Shown here: positions 46,835 to 56,425 of the stretch, piece by piece
How the letters are laid out: each line of letters begins with the position of its first letter
Position numbering within the stretch: the stretch's first letter is position 1
NCBI RefSeq assembly: GCF_902686445.1
Contig: NC_062219.1
Coordinates: forward strand, 106,827,160-106,891,159
Direction of reading: 5' to 3'
Source of the DNA: Sciurus carolinensis
Lineage: Eukaryota > Chordata > Mammalia > Rodentia > Sciuridae
DNA: 64,000 nucleotides
Position numbers and translations under genes: made by a program
The notes under the pieces: generated by a model
What the model was told of the DNA's origin: nothing
Databases searched by the model: none
Seen by the model: only the letters and a program-made list of their open reading frames with translations

Positions 46835-47390
46835 CAGCACAGGGCTTGGACTCGGAGCAACCACTGGGGCTCCGGGCGGCTGCCTGAGGAGGAGCTGCGT
46901 GGCGAGCTGTTTGGACTCAGAACAATCGCTTCTGAACACCGGGGGTTTGCCCAGAGGAAGAGGAGAAGCGCGGAGGGTCGCTTGGTCTAGGAGTGACTGC
47001 ATCAGAGCCACAGGCGGTTGCCAGAGGAGGAGGTGAGTGGTGAGTTGATTGGACTCAAAGCGACCGCTCCTGAACACCGGTGACCCGCATGGAGGAGGAG
47101 CGCGGTGGGTCACTTGGTCTCAGAGCCACCGCTCCTGAACACCCGGGGGGCTACCCCGAGGAGGAGGAGGAGGAACAGGGCGCGTCACTTGGATTCGGAG
47201 TGACTGCCTAGGGCTACGGGCGGTTGGCGGGAGGAGGAGACGCGAAGTGAGTTGCTTGGACTCCTAGTGACTGCGTCGGAACACCGGGCGGCTGTCCGGA
47301 GAAGGAGGTGTGTGGCGGGTCTCTGGGTCTCGGAGCTATTGTACGGGGCTCCAGGTGGTGGCTCAGAGGAGGGGCCGCCTAGCCAGGCTA
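46835..47390 (+). repeat. Tandem ~68-bp units in the LINE-1 D 5' UTR
   Basis: A core of the form CTTGG(A/T)CTCnGAGYGACYGC recurs at 46845, 46910, 46981, 47048, 47113, 47188, 47255 and 47323, spaced 65-75 bp. Between cores the units share a TGAACACCGGG-like segment and a GAGGAGGAGG purine segment. Eight degenerate copies are visible. Repeated promoter units (monomers) are known in mouse LINE-1, with units near 200 bp; these are shorter. Confidence 0.85.
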
Positions 47391-48003
47391 TTAGGTGCAG
47401 AGCAGGGTTCCAGGACCGGCTTCTTGCTGGAAGAGCCGCACAGAGACACGCCTAGGGGCGGAGTGAAGTTTCCAGGACTGCGGGCAGATTCTCTGAGGAG
47501 AGGCAGCCTAAGGAGACTCATCTGCGAAGGGTGAGGCTCCCAGTCCCAGGAGGTAGGTCCGGGCCCCTGGGAACGTTGCAGAGGAAGATAGCCCAGCCCA
47601 GGCAGTAGTTGTAGATTGAGGGGAACCTCTAGGAGGGGAACTGACCAGCGAGACCTCCCCACCGGGTGAGTCTTCCCTGCCAGGTGAGGTTTTCCCACAG
47701 GGACGGTAAAACCAGAGACACAGGCACAAACAGGCCTTGCCTCAGCCCAAAGCCTAGTTCCCCATCGGATGACCATTGGTCAACAAGTGGAGGCACCTCT
47801 GCCCACTAGCAGGGAATATATCCCACCTGAGGGTCACCACCCCTAGAGAGGCAGCTTCTTCATGGAGCGCTGCATTATCAACCTCCTCCAAGACTTCAGG
47901 CTACTGAAGGATAAAGAGGGGATATACTAGCAATCTTCAGGGACATTTTAAGTCGATAGAGGAAATCTCCAATATTTTAAGGACCCACTGATTCCTGAAC
48001 AAT

Positions 48004-49017
48004 ATGAGAAAACAAGGGAAGAAAATGCCCCAAACAAATCTAGATGTTACATCAATAAAATCCAACGACAGCATGGCAGAAGAAATGACAGAAAGGGAGT
48101 TCAGAATGTACATAATTAAAATGATCAGGGAAGCAAACAATGAGATGAAAGAGCAAATGCAGGCATTGAATGATCGCACCAATCGACAGTTAACAGAGCA
48201 AATACAGGAAGCAAAAGATCATTTCAATAAAGAGTTAGATATATTGAAAAAAAACCAAACAGAAATCCTTGAAATGAAGGAAACAATAAACCAAATTAAA
48301 AACTCCATTGAAAGCATAACCAATAGGATAGAACAGCTGGAAGACAGAACTTCAGATATTGAAGACAAAATATTTAACCTCGAAAACAAAGTTGAACAAA
48401 CAGAGAAGATGGTTAGAAATCATGAACAGAATCTGCAAGAACTATGGGATATCATGAAGAGGCCAAATTTGAGAATTATTGGGATTGAGGAAGGCTTAGA
48501 GAAAGAAACCAAAGGAATGAACAATCTATTCAATGAAATAATATCAGAAAATTTCCCAAATCTGAAGAATGAAATGGAAAATCAATTCCAAGAGGCTTAT
48601 AGGACTCCAAATACACAAAATTACAACAGACCCGCACCAAGGCACATTATAATGAAAATACCGAACATACAAAATAAAGACAGAATTTTAAAGGCTGTGA
48701 GAGAAAAGAACCAAATTACATTCAGGGGGAAACCAATACGGATATCAGCAGATTTTTCAATCCAGACCCTAAAAGCTAGAAGGGCCTGGAACAACATTTT
48801 TCAAGCTCTGAAAGAAAATGAATGCCAACCAAGAATCTTATACCCAGCAAAACTTACCTTCAAATTTGACGATGAAATAAAATCATTTTATGATAAACAA
48901 AAGCTAAAAGAATTTACAAAAAGAAAGCCAGCATTACAGAACATTCTCAGCAAAATATTCCATGAGGAAGAGATAAAACACAAAGAAGCAAATCAGCAAA
49001 GGGAGGAATTATCCTAA
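48004..49017 (+). CDS. LINE-1 ORF1 protein (element D), intact
   Basis: A complete 337-codon frame for the LINE-1 ORF1 RNA-binding chaperone, which trimerises and coats LINE-1 RNA in cytoplasmic particles. The N-terminus (1-45) is charged. A coiled coil with leucine/isoleucine heptads spans about 45-150 (for example ITNRIEQLEDRTSDIED at 105-121). The RRM-like domain starts at RPNLRIIGIEEG (153) and includes RHIIMKI (213-219). The C-terminal domain includes RRAWNNIFQ (259-267) and QPRILYPAKL (275-284). Length matches the usual ~340 residues of mammalian ORF1p. The ATG at 48004 is the first in frame after the GC-rich 5' UTR. No lesion is visible, so the protein could be made if the promoter is active. 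Confidence 0.95.
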   Translation: MRKQGKKMPQTNLDVTSIKSNDSMAEEMTEREFRMYIIKMIREANNEMKEQMQALNDRTNRQLTEQIQEAKDHFNKELDILKKNQTEILEMKETINQIKNSIESITNRIEQLEDRTSDIEDKIFNLENKVEQTEKMVRNHEQNLQELWDIMKRPNLRIIGIEEGLEKETKGMNNLFNEIISENFPNLKNEMENQFQEAYRTPNTQNYNRPAPRHIIMKIPNIQNKDRILKAVREKNQITFRGKPIRISADFSIQTLKARRAWNNIFQALKENECQPRILYPAKLTFKFDDEIKSFYDKQKLKEFTKRKPALQNILSKIFHEEEIKHKEANQQREELS

Positions 49018-49088
49018 AGGAACTGTCAAATAAAGGAGGAACCAAGTTGTGTCAAAATATAAATAAATAAATAAATAAAATTTTAAAT
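49018..49088 (+). other. LINE-1 D inter-ORF spacer
   Basis: Seventy-one bases separate the ORF1 stop from the ORF2 ATG. They contain an (AAAT)n run at about 49061-49079. LINE-1 ORF2 is translated at low level by an unconventional re-initiation after ORF1; that is family knowledge, not visible here. Confidence 0.8.
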
Positions 49089-52000
49089 ATGAACCAAATG
49101 ACCAGGAATACAAATCATATCTCAATAATAACCCTGAATGTTAATGGTCTGAATTCATCAATCAAAAGACATAGACTGGCAGATTGGATTAAAAAGAAAG
49201 ATCCAACAATATGTTGCCTGCAAGAGGCTCACCTCATAGAAAGAGATACCCATAGACTAAAGGTAAAAGGATGGGGAAAAACATATCATGCACATGGACT
49301 CAGCAAAAAAGCTGGAGTATCCATCCTCATTTCAGATAATGTGGACTTCAAGCCAAAGTTAGTCAGAAGGGATAAAGAAGGACATTTCATACTGCTTAAG
49401 GGAAGCATAAATCAGCAAGATATAACAATCATAAACATCTATGCCCCAAACAGTGGCTCATCCATGTATGTCAAACAAATCCTTCTCAATTTTAGAAACC
49501 AAATAGACCATAACACAATAATACTAGGTGATTTTAACATGCTTCTCTCACCACTGGACAGATCTTCCAAACAAAAATTGAACAAAGAAACCATAGATCT
49601 CAATAACACAATCAATAATTTAGACTTAACAGACATTTATAGAATATACCATCCAACCAAGAGCGAATACACTTTCTTCTCAGCAGCACATGAATCCTTC
49701 TCTAAAATAGACCATCTATTATGCCACAAAGCTAATGTTAGCAAATACAAGAAGAATGACACAACCTTGTATTCTATCACATCATAATGGATTGAAGTTA
49801 CAAATTAATGAAAGAGTAAAAAACAGAAACTACTCCAACACCTGGAGATTAAACAATATGCTATTATATGATGAATGGATAACAGAAGACATCAGGAGGG
49901 AAATAAGAAAATTCTTAGAAGTAAATGAGAACAAAGAAACATCATATCAAAATCTCTGGGACACTATGAAAGCAGTACTTAGAGGAAAATTTATTTCATG
50001 GAGCGCATTTAATAAAAGAAGTAAAACTCAACAAATAAACGACCTAACACTACAGCTCAAAGCCCTAGAAAAAGAAGAACAGACCAACACCAAAAGTAGT
50101 AGAAGACAGGAAATAGTTAAACTCAGAGCTAAAATCAACGAAATTGAAACAAAAGAAACAATACAAAAAATTGATAAAATAAATGGTTGGTTCTTCGAAA
50201 AAATAAACAAAATTGATAAACCTTTAGCCACACTAACAAAGAGAAGACAAGAGAAAACCCAAATCACTAAAATTCGGAACGAACAAGGAAATATCATAAC
50301 AGACACGACTGAAATACAAAACATAATTAGAAGCTATTTTGAAAATCTATACTCCAACAAAATAGAAAATTTCAAAGACATCAACAGGTTTCTAGAGACA
50401 TATGAATTGCCTAAACTGAACGAGGAGGACATACACAATTTAAGTAGACAAATTTCAATTAATGAAATAGAAGTCATCAAAAGCCTATCAACAAAGAAAA
50501 GTCCAGGACCTGGTGGCTTCTCAGCCGAGTTCTACAAAACCTTTAAAGAAGAGCTCATTCCAATACTTCTCAAAGTATTCCATAAAATAGAAGAGGAGGG
50601 AACCCTCCCAAACTCATTCTATGAAGCCAATATTACCCTGATACCTAAATCAGACAGAGACACATCGAGGAAAGAAAATTTCAGACCAATATCCTTAATG
50701 AACATCGGCGCAAAAATTCTCAACAAAATTTTAGCAAACCGCATACAAAAACATATTAAAAAGATAGTGCACCATGATCAAGTGGGTTTCATCCCAGGGA
50801 TGCAAGGTTGGTTCAACATCAGGAAATCAATAAATGTAATTCACCATATCAATAGACTTAAAGTCAAGAATCACATGATTATTTCAATAGATGCAGAGAA
50901 AGCATTTGATAAAATACAGCACCCCTTCATGCTGAAAACACTAGAAAAAATAGGGATAGTGGGAACATTCCTTAACATTGTAAAGGCCATCTATGCTAAG
51001 CCCATGGCTAATATCATTCTAAATGGTGAAAAACTGAAAGCGTTCCCCCTAAAAATTGGAACAAGGCAGGGATGCCCTCTTTCACCACTTCTTTTCAATA
51101 TTGTCCTTGAAACTCTAGCCAGAGCAATTAGACAGACCAAAGAAATTAAAGGGATACGAATAGGAAAAGAAAAACTCAAACTATCCCTATTTGCTGATGA
51201 TATGATTGTATACTTAGAGGAATCAGGAAATTCCACCAGAAAAGTTTTAGATCTCATAAGTGAATTCGGTAAAGTAGCCGGATATAAGATCAATGCACAT
51301 AAATCTAAGGCATTTTTATACATAAGCGATGAATCTTCAGAAAGAGAAATTAGGAAAACTACCCCATTCACAATAGCATTGAAAAAAATAAAATACTTGG
51401 GAATCAATCTCACAAAAGAGGTGAATGACCTCTACAATGAGAACTACAGAACACTAAAGAAAGAAATTCAAGAAAACCTTAGAAGATGGAAAGATCTCCC
51501 ATGTTCTTGGATAGGAAGAATTAATATTGTCAAAATGGCCATACTACCAAAAGTGCTATACAGAGTCAATGCAATTCCAATTAAAATCCCAATGATGTAC
51601 CTTACAGAAATAGAGCAAGCAATTATGAAATTCATCTGGAAGAATAAAAAACCCAGAATAGCTAAAGCAATCCTAAGTAGCAAGAACGAAGCAGGGAGTA
51701 TTGCAATACCAGATCTTCAACTCTACTACAAAGCAATAGTAACAAAAACGACATGGTATTGGTACCAAAATAGAAAGGTGGATCAATGGTACAGAATAGA
51801 GGACACGGATACAAACCCAAATAAATATAATTTTCTCATACTAGACAAAGGGGCCAAAAATATGCAATGGAGAAAAGATAGCCTCTTCAACAAATGGTGC
51901 TGGGAGAATTGGAAATCCATATGCAACAGAATGAAACTAAACCCATATCTCTCACCATGCACGAAACTAAACTCAAAATGGATTAAGGACCTCGGAATCA

Positions 52001-52884
52001 GACCAGAGACCCTGCATCTTATAGAAGAAAAAGTAGGTCCAGAGCTTCAACATGTCGGCTTAGGACCAGACTTCCTCAACAGGACTCCCATAGCACAAGA
52101 AATAAAAGCAAGAATTAATAACTGGGATAGATTCAAACTAAAAAGCTTTCTCTCAGCAAAGGAAACTATCAGCAATGCGAAGAAAGAGCCTACAGAGTGG
52201 GAGAAAATCTTTGCCAATCATACTTCAGATAGAGCGCTAATCTCCAGAACCTATAAAGAACTCAAGAATCTATAAAGAACTAAGACTACAAATAACCCAA
52301 TCGACAAATGATCTAAGGAAATGAACAGACACTTCACAGAAGAACACCTACACGCAATCAACAAACATATGGAAAAATGTTCAACATGTCTAGTAATAAG
52401 AGAAATGCAAATCAAAACCACCCTAAGATTCCATCTCACCCCAATTAGAATGGTGATTATCAAGAATACAAGCAACAACAGGTGTTGGGGAGGATGTGGG
52501 GAGAAAGGTACACTCATACATTGCTGGTGGGGCTGCAAATTAGTGCAGCCACTCTGGAAAGCAGTGTGGAGACTCCTTAGAAAACTTGTAATGGAACCAC
52601 CATTTGACCCAGCTATCCCACTCCTTGGCCTATACCCAAAGGACTTAAAATCAGCATATTACAGAGATATAGCCACATCAATGTTCATAGCTGCTCAGCT
52701 CACAATAGCCATATTGTGGAATCAACCTAGATGTCCTTCAATTGATGAACGGATAAAGAAACTGTGGCATATATATACAATGGAATATTACTCAGCCATA
52801 AAGAATGATAAAATTATGGCATTTGCAGGCAAATGGATGAAATTGGAGAATATCATGCTAAGTGAGATAAGCCAATCTCAATAA
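49089..52884 (+). pseudogene. LINE-1 ORF2 (element D): endonuclease-reverse transcriptase, broken
   Basis: ORF2 encodes the endonuclease and reverse transcriptase for target-primed reverse transcription. The endonuclease frame (49089-49787) keeps the LNVNGLNS, LQEAHL and LGDFNM blocks. A single-base-type frameshift near 49755-49785 moves reading to the next frame, open at 49735-52275. At that junction the active-site triad usually read as S-D-H is S-H-H. The RT domain is open throughout, with [22 protein letters not shown] and the catalytic FADDM at 51190-51204. In-frame TAA (52273) and TGA (about 52309) stops then cut the protein. The last segment, 52321-52884, has the cysteine-rich block ([19 protein letters not shown]). 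Without a complete endonuclease the copy should not move on its own. Confidence 0.94.
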
Positions 52885-53174
52885 AACAAAGGTCGAATGA
52901 TATCGCTAATAAGTGGATGATGACACATAATGGGCGATGGGAGGGGTTAGTGTTAGGGTTAGAGTTAGGGTTAGGGAGGGGGGCAAGAATGGAGGAAGGA
53001 AGGACTGTATAGAGGGAAAAGAGGGGTGGGAGGGGTGGGGGGGAAGGGGAAAAATAACAAAATGTATCAAACAGCATTACCCTATGTAAATTTATGATTA
53101 CACAAATGGTATGCCTTTACACCATGTACAAACAGAGAAACAACATGTATCCCATTTGTTTGCAATAAAAAAAA
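52885..53174 (+). terminator. LINE-1 D 3' UTR and polyadenylation region
   Basis: The 3' UTR carries the G-rich purine tract (GGGAGGGGTGGGGGGGAAGGGG near 53025, described in parts) typical of the young copies here and ends GTTTGCAATAAAAAAAAAAG, giving an AATAAA signal right at the A tail. A telomere-like insert sits within it (see 52944-52976). Confidence 0.85.
52944..52976 (+). repeat. Telomere-like TTAGGG run in the LINE-1 D 3' UTR
   Basis: Five degenerate hexamers (GGTTAG, TGTTAG, GGTTAG, AGTTAG, GGTTAGGG) occupy this site. The equivalent positions in copies at 5650, 45500 and 53645 have only a short G run and no TTAGGG. The run is in the G-rich strand orientation of vertebrate telomeres. 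Confidence 0.85.
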
Positions 53175-53860
53175 AAGAATACAGGCAGCAATAGGTGTTG
53201 GTGAGGATGTGGGGAAAAAGGTACACTCACACATTGCTGATGGGCCTGCAAATTAGTGCAGCCACTCTGGAAAGCAGGGTGGAGATTCCTTAGAAAACTT
53301 GGAATGGAACCACCATTTGACCCAGCTATCCCACTCCTTGGCCTATACCCAAAGACTTAAAATCAGCATACTACAGGGACAGCGACATCAATGGTCATAG
53401 CTGCTCAATTCACCATAGCCAGATTGTGGAACCAAACTAGATGCCCTTCAGTTGATGAATGGATAAAGAAACTGTTGTATATATATATACAATGGAATAT
53501 TACTCAGTTATTAAGAAAGATAAAATATGGCATTTGCAGGCAAATGGATGAAATTGGAGAATATCATACTAAGTGAGATAAGCCAATCTCAAAAACCAAA
53601 GGACAAATGATCTCTCTGACAAGCAGATGATAATACATAAAGGGGGGTGGGAGGGAGGCAAGAATGGAGGATAGATGGTATAGAGAAAAAAGAGGAGTCG
53701 GAGGGGTGGAGGGAAGCAAAAATAAGAGATTGAGACAAACATCATTACCCTATGTACATGTACTGTTACACAAATGGTATGACTCTACTTCATGTACAAC
53801 CAGAGAAATAAGTTGTACCCCATTTGTTTACAATGAATCAAAATAAATAATTTTAAAAAA
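53175..53860 (+). mobile_element. LINE-1 element B, part 3 (ORF2 end and 3' UTR)
   Basis: After the right-hand target duplication of element D, element B finishes: ORF2 end (53391-53576 is a broken piece), 3' UTR with G-rich tract at 53640-53715, and an A-rich tail ending at about 53860. Together the three parts of B cover the RT domain to the 3' end, so B was itself a 5'-truncated insertion. Confidence 0.92.
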
Positions 53861-53930
53861 TGAGTGCAAAATTTCAATGGAACAAAGAGTTTTTGAAAGA
53901 TAAAATCAGTGATTAAAAAAATTATTAATG
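53861..53930 (+). mobile_element. LINE-1 element A, right-hand continuation
   Basis: CAATGGAACAAAGAGTTTTTGAAAGATAAAAT corresponds, in pieces, to the ORF2 segment after the point where element A was broken at 43733 (compare 50160-50215 in element D). It shows that A was split by the B insertion. A fades out by about 53930, so its remaining 3' part is deleted or truncated. Confidence 0.7.
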
Positions 53931-54235
53931 ATTAATCTTCCTCAGTGTCTCCAGAGTCATCTTTCTTTGTGAGACTGAACACAGTTTTTCCCAAAAAACA
54001 ATAAGCACAAGGTTTATTAGCTATTTCAATGTGAGAAGCTGCTGCCAACACCCCTCTAGTCTAAGCATTTTTTTTTCTTGAGAAGCACTAAACAAATAAA
54101 CATGTTCTAATAGTAATATCATTAAATGGAAGAAAGGGGCACATATGTTTTAAACATTGCCTCTGCACAAAATCTGCATTTTTACATGGCCAAGATGTAA
54201 ATTCATTTGATTAATGGATCAAGAGAAATTGTTCT

Positions 54236-54442
54236 CTTTTGGTACTGGTGATCGAACCCAGAGGTGCTCAACACTGAGTCACATCCCTTGCTCTTTTTAT
54301 AATATTTTATTTAGAAACAGGGTCTAGATATGTTGTTTAAGGCTTTGTTAAGTTGCTGAGGCTGGGTTTGAACTTGTGATCCTCCTGCCTCAGCCTTCAG
54401 AGCTGCTGGGCTTACAAGCATGCACCACTGCACCAGGCCTAT
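54236..54442 (-). mobile_element. B1-ID composite SINE, antisense
   Basis: The plus strand has GGTACTGGTGATCGAACCCA (ID half reversed), a T-rich linker, GTGATCCTCCTGCCTCAGCC and ATGCACCACTGCACCAGGCC (B1 half reversed). The minus-strand open frame 54311-54613 runs through it. Confidence 0.9.
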
Positions 54443-54725
54443 GGGAGTCCAGTGGAAGGTCTTTAGATCATTGTTGGAGATCCCTTGAAGGGGATTGTGC
54501 CTTTCTACCCATGCTTTTCTCTTTTTCTTCTGGTGATGAGGTGCAGTTTTGGTAGGTCGTACACTCATCTCCAGTTGTGCTGCTTCTTCACAGGCCCAAA
54601 GGAACAGGTCCAATCAATTGTGGGCTGAAAACTTCACAACTGTGAGTGAAAATAAGTTTTTTTTCTGCATTATAAGTTGATTATCTCAGGTATTTGTTAT
54701 AGTAACAGAAAGCTGATTAATGCAA
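54443..54725 (+). mobile_element. MaLR-type LTR fragment, sense
   Basis: The end has the MaLR 3' layout: GTGAGTGAAAATAAGTTTTT (polyadenylation region), TATAAGTTGATTATCTCAGG, then TTATAGTAACAGAAAGCTGA and TTAATGCA. The upstream part is diverged, and the composite SINE abuts its 5' side. Confidence 0.7.
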
Positions 54726-55025
54726 AGTCCTTTGATCTAGAGCCAATCTTGATCTAATGTGGGTCGGGCAGTCTAGTTCTGTCTCCTGGGTATCTCAGAT
54801 ATAAAATAGCAACTCATATCACAGGCCAGCAGATGCCAATTCCAAAATCTGTTGCTTCAGGGGTCAGAGGAGGTGGAGATAGAGCCACTGAGAATTTGGG
54901 GCCTTCAGCAGGAAGACTCTGAGGCTAGGCTCAGAAACCAGAGAGGGCAATGTGGAGAAGTAAGGTCAGCCACAAACTTGGGGCTGTTGATGGCAACTTG
55001 ACTTTTAAAACACCACAAGCGTAAT

Positions 55026-55345
55026 GGGTTGAGTATTCCTATCTAGAATGCTTGGCACCAGAAGTATTTCAGATTTCAGGTATTTGGGGATTTTTGAATG
55101 GTTACATATACATAATGAGATAAAGAGATGAGACCTAAGTTAAAACATGAAAATCATTTATATTTCATATCCACTTTATACACACAGTCTGAAGGTAATT
55201 TTGTACAATAATTTTAGAGCATCTTCATTTTTAACTGTGACCTGTCATGTAAGGTCAGGTGTGGAATTTTCCACTATGGTATTGTATCATTACTCAAAAA
55301 GTTTCAGATTTCAGATTTTCAAATTATTGATGTTCAACTTGTATT
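55026..55345 (+). mobile_element. Possible non-autonomous DNA transposon relic
   Basis: The segment opens GGGTTGAGTATTCCTATCTA and closes with TTTCAGATTTTCAAATTATT and GATGTTCAACTTG, so its ends are roughly inverted copies (GTTGAGTAT against the complement of TGTTCAAC). Internal phrases (ATATACATAATGAGATAAAG, CTGAAGGTAATTTTGTACAA) match a mammal-wide repeat I recognise but cannot name with confidence. The plus open frame 55147-55440 lies mainly inside it. Confidence 0.55.
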
Positions 55346-56005
55346 TATTATTTTTGAAAAATTCAACTCAAAAAACCTCAACAATTTTAATATATATTTT
55401 AAAATGGATACAGAAGTTTTCTCTGCATATATCTGCCTAGTTATTCTATGAAGACTATCATACCTTTCAGCCACTTGTGTAGCATACAAAGAATTGCCAG
55501 GCTTAGACACTGTCTTATCTAATCTTCAGAACTGTTACCCACAACCCTTGGTGCTCCAGAAAAATACAGTTGCTCAAGATGAGCCAACTATGAGTCTGAT
55601 CTCATTTTGATACATATATACATATATATAACTAACTATTCTTCATAACCAAAGAAGTGAGAAAGATTAGAACATATAGGAAAGCTCAAAGAAAACAAAA
55701 TCACTATAAACTTATTATTCAAAGATATTCATTGTTGATGCATTTAGATATAGATCTTCCTGTCTTCCCTAATACTCAAGACTTCCCTAACCAATCAGTC
55801 TAAAGCATTTTTGCCTCCTCTGCATTCCTTGAGTTATTTTCTACTATATAATCCTTTAACTTTTTTCTCATAATATTTGTTGTGTAAAATCACTTTATTT
55901 GTCTAGATTTAGAGTCTGATAACATGAAAGTTGGGCTCTTGTTTATGTTTCCAGCAGCTGCGACAATGTCAAGCATACATAAAATAAAAAGTTGTTTCAT
56001 ACATC
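55346..56005. other. Unique sequence, nothing recognised
   Basis: No supported gene. A short ATAC tract lies at 55613-55630. Confidence 0.4.
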
Positions 56006-56007
56006 CA

Positions 56008-56115
56008 AATTTTCATTCACTCAACAAGTATTTACTGAGTAGTTACCATGTGCCCAAAGCTGTTCTCGTTCTGGATGCAAAGTGAATAAAACAGATATCA
56101 CTTCACTTCTTGAAT
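56008..56115 (-). repeat. L2 3'-end relic, antisense
   Basis: TTCACTCAACAAGTATTTAC, TGAGTAGTTACCATGTGCCC, AAAGCTGTTCTCGTTCTGGA and AAGTGAATAAAACAGATATC reproduce, in order, the reverse complement of the L2 3' end. Confidence 0.75.
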
Positions 56116-56309
56116 TGCACATTGGATTTTATTTTTGAAAGTTAAAAAGATATTTGCATTTCCTTTGAGGTTGAACAATTTTAAACCATTGTAGTTATTA
56201 AGTCTTCAACTTGTCAATAATTTATTGGCCCAATCCTGTATACATGAATTTTCATGACTTGTTTTTGCTATAGTTTGCAGTTACTTATTTAATATAGAAG
56301 GGTGAAAAA

Positions 56310-56425
56310 ATTTGTGCACATCACCCCATTTAATCTTCACGATCAGTAGAGTGGAGACTTAACACCATTTAGCACATGTAGAAACTGAGGTTATAGAATA
56401 TCTTACCCAAGAACTTTAGTTTCTA
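56310..56425 (-). repeat. MIR-like SINE relic, antisense
   Basis: CACCCCATTTAATCTTCACG, GAAACTGAGGTTATAGAATA and TCTTACCCAAGAACTTTAG follow inverted MIR order. Confidence 0.65.

Larger units (their letters stand above)
46581..48003 (+). promoter_or_regulatory. LINE-1 D 5' UTR with internal promoter, CpG-rich
   Basis: This 1.4-kb GC- and CpG-rich segment stands out from the AT-rich surroundings. LINE-1 5' UTRs act as internal RNA polymerase II promoters, so that role is inferred. It opens with a YY1-like site, includes a tandem array of ~68-bp units (46835-47390) and ends just before the ORF1 ATG. It is a likely target of CpG methylation. Open frames in it (46558-46887, 47252-47534 plus; 46568-47113, 47363-47776 minus) come with the high GC content; none resembles a known protein. 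Confidence 0.85.
46581..53174 (+). mobile_element. Full-length LINE-1 (element D), recent, nested in B
   Basis: A complete ~6.6-kb LINE-1: 5' UTR (46581-48003), ORF1 (48004-49017), ORF2 (49089-52884, broken), 3' UTR (52885-53160) and a short A tail. AAGAATACAGG occurs immediately before it (46570-46580) and after its tail (53175-53185), a target-site duplication. Element B resumes at once with CAGCAATAGGTGTTGGTGAG. Its completeness and few lesions make it the youngest LINE-1 in the window. Mobility as it stands is unlikely because ORF2 is damaged, though ORF1 and the RT domain remain open. Confidence 0.96.

Noticed and set aside
46558..46887. 109-codon frame and other GC-rich frames up to 47776
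   Set aside because: They lie in the CpG-rich LINE-1 5' UTR, in several overlapping frames on both strands, without recognisable domains.
50028..50324. 98-codon minus-strand frame, and others at 50991-51413, 51468-51683 and 52251-52538
   Set aside because: All are reverse-strand shadows of LINE-1 ORF2, which is A-rich and leaves long antisense frames.
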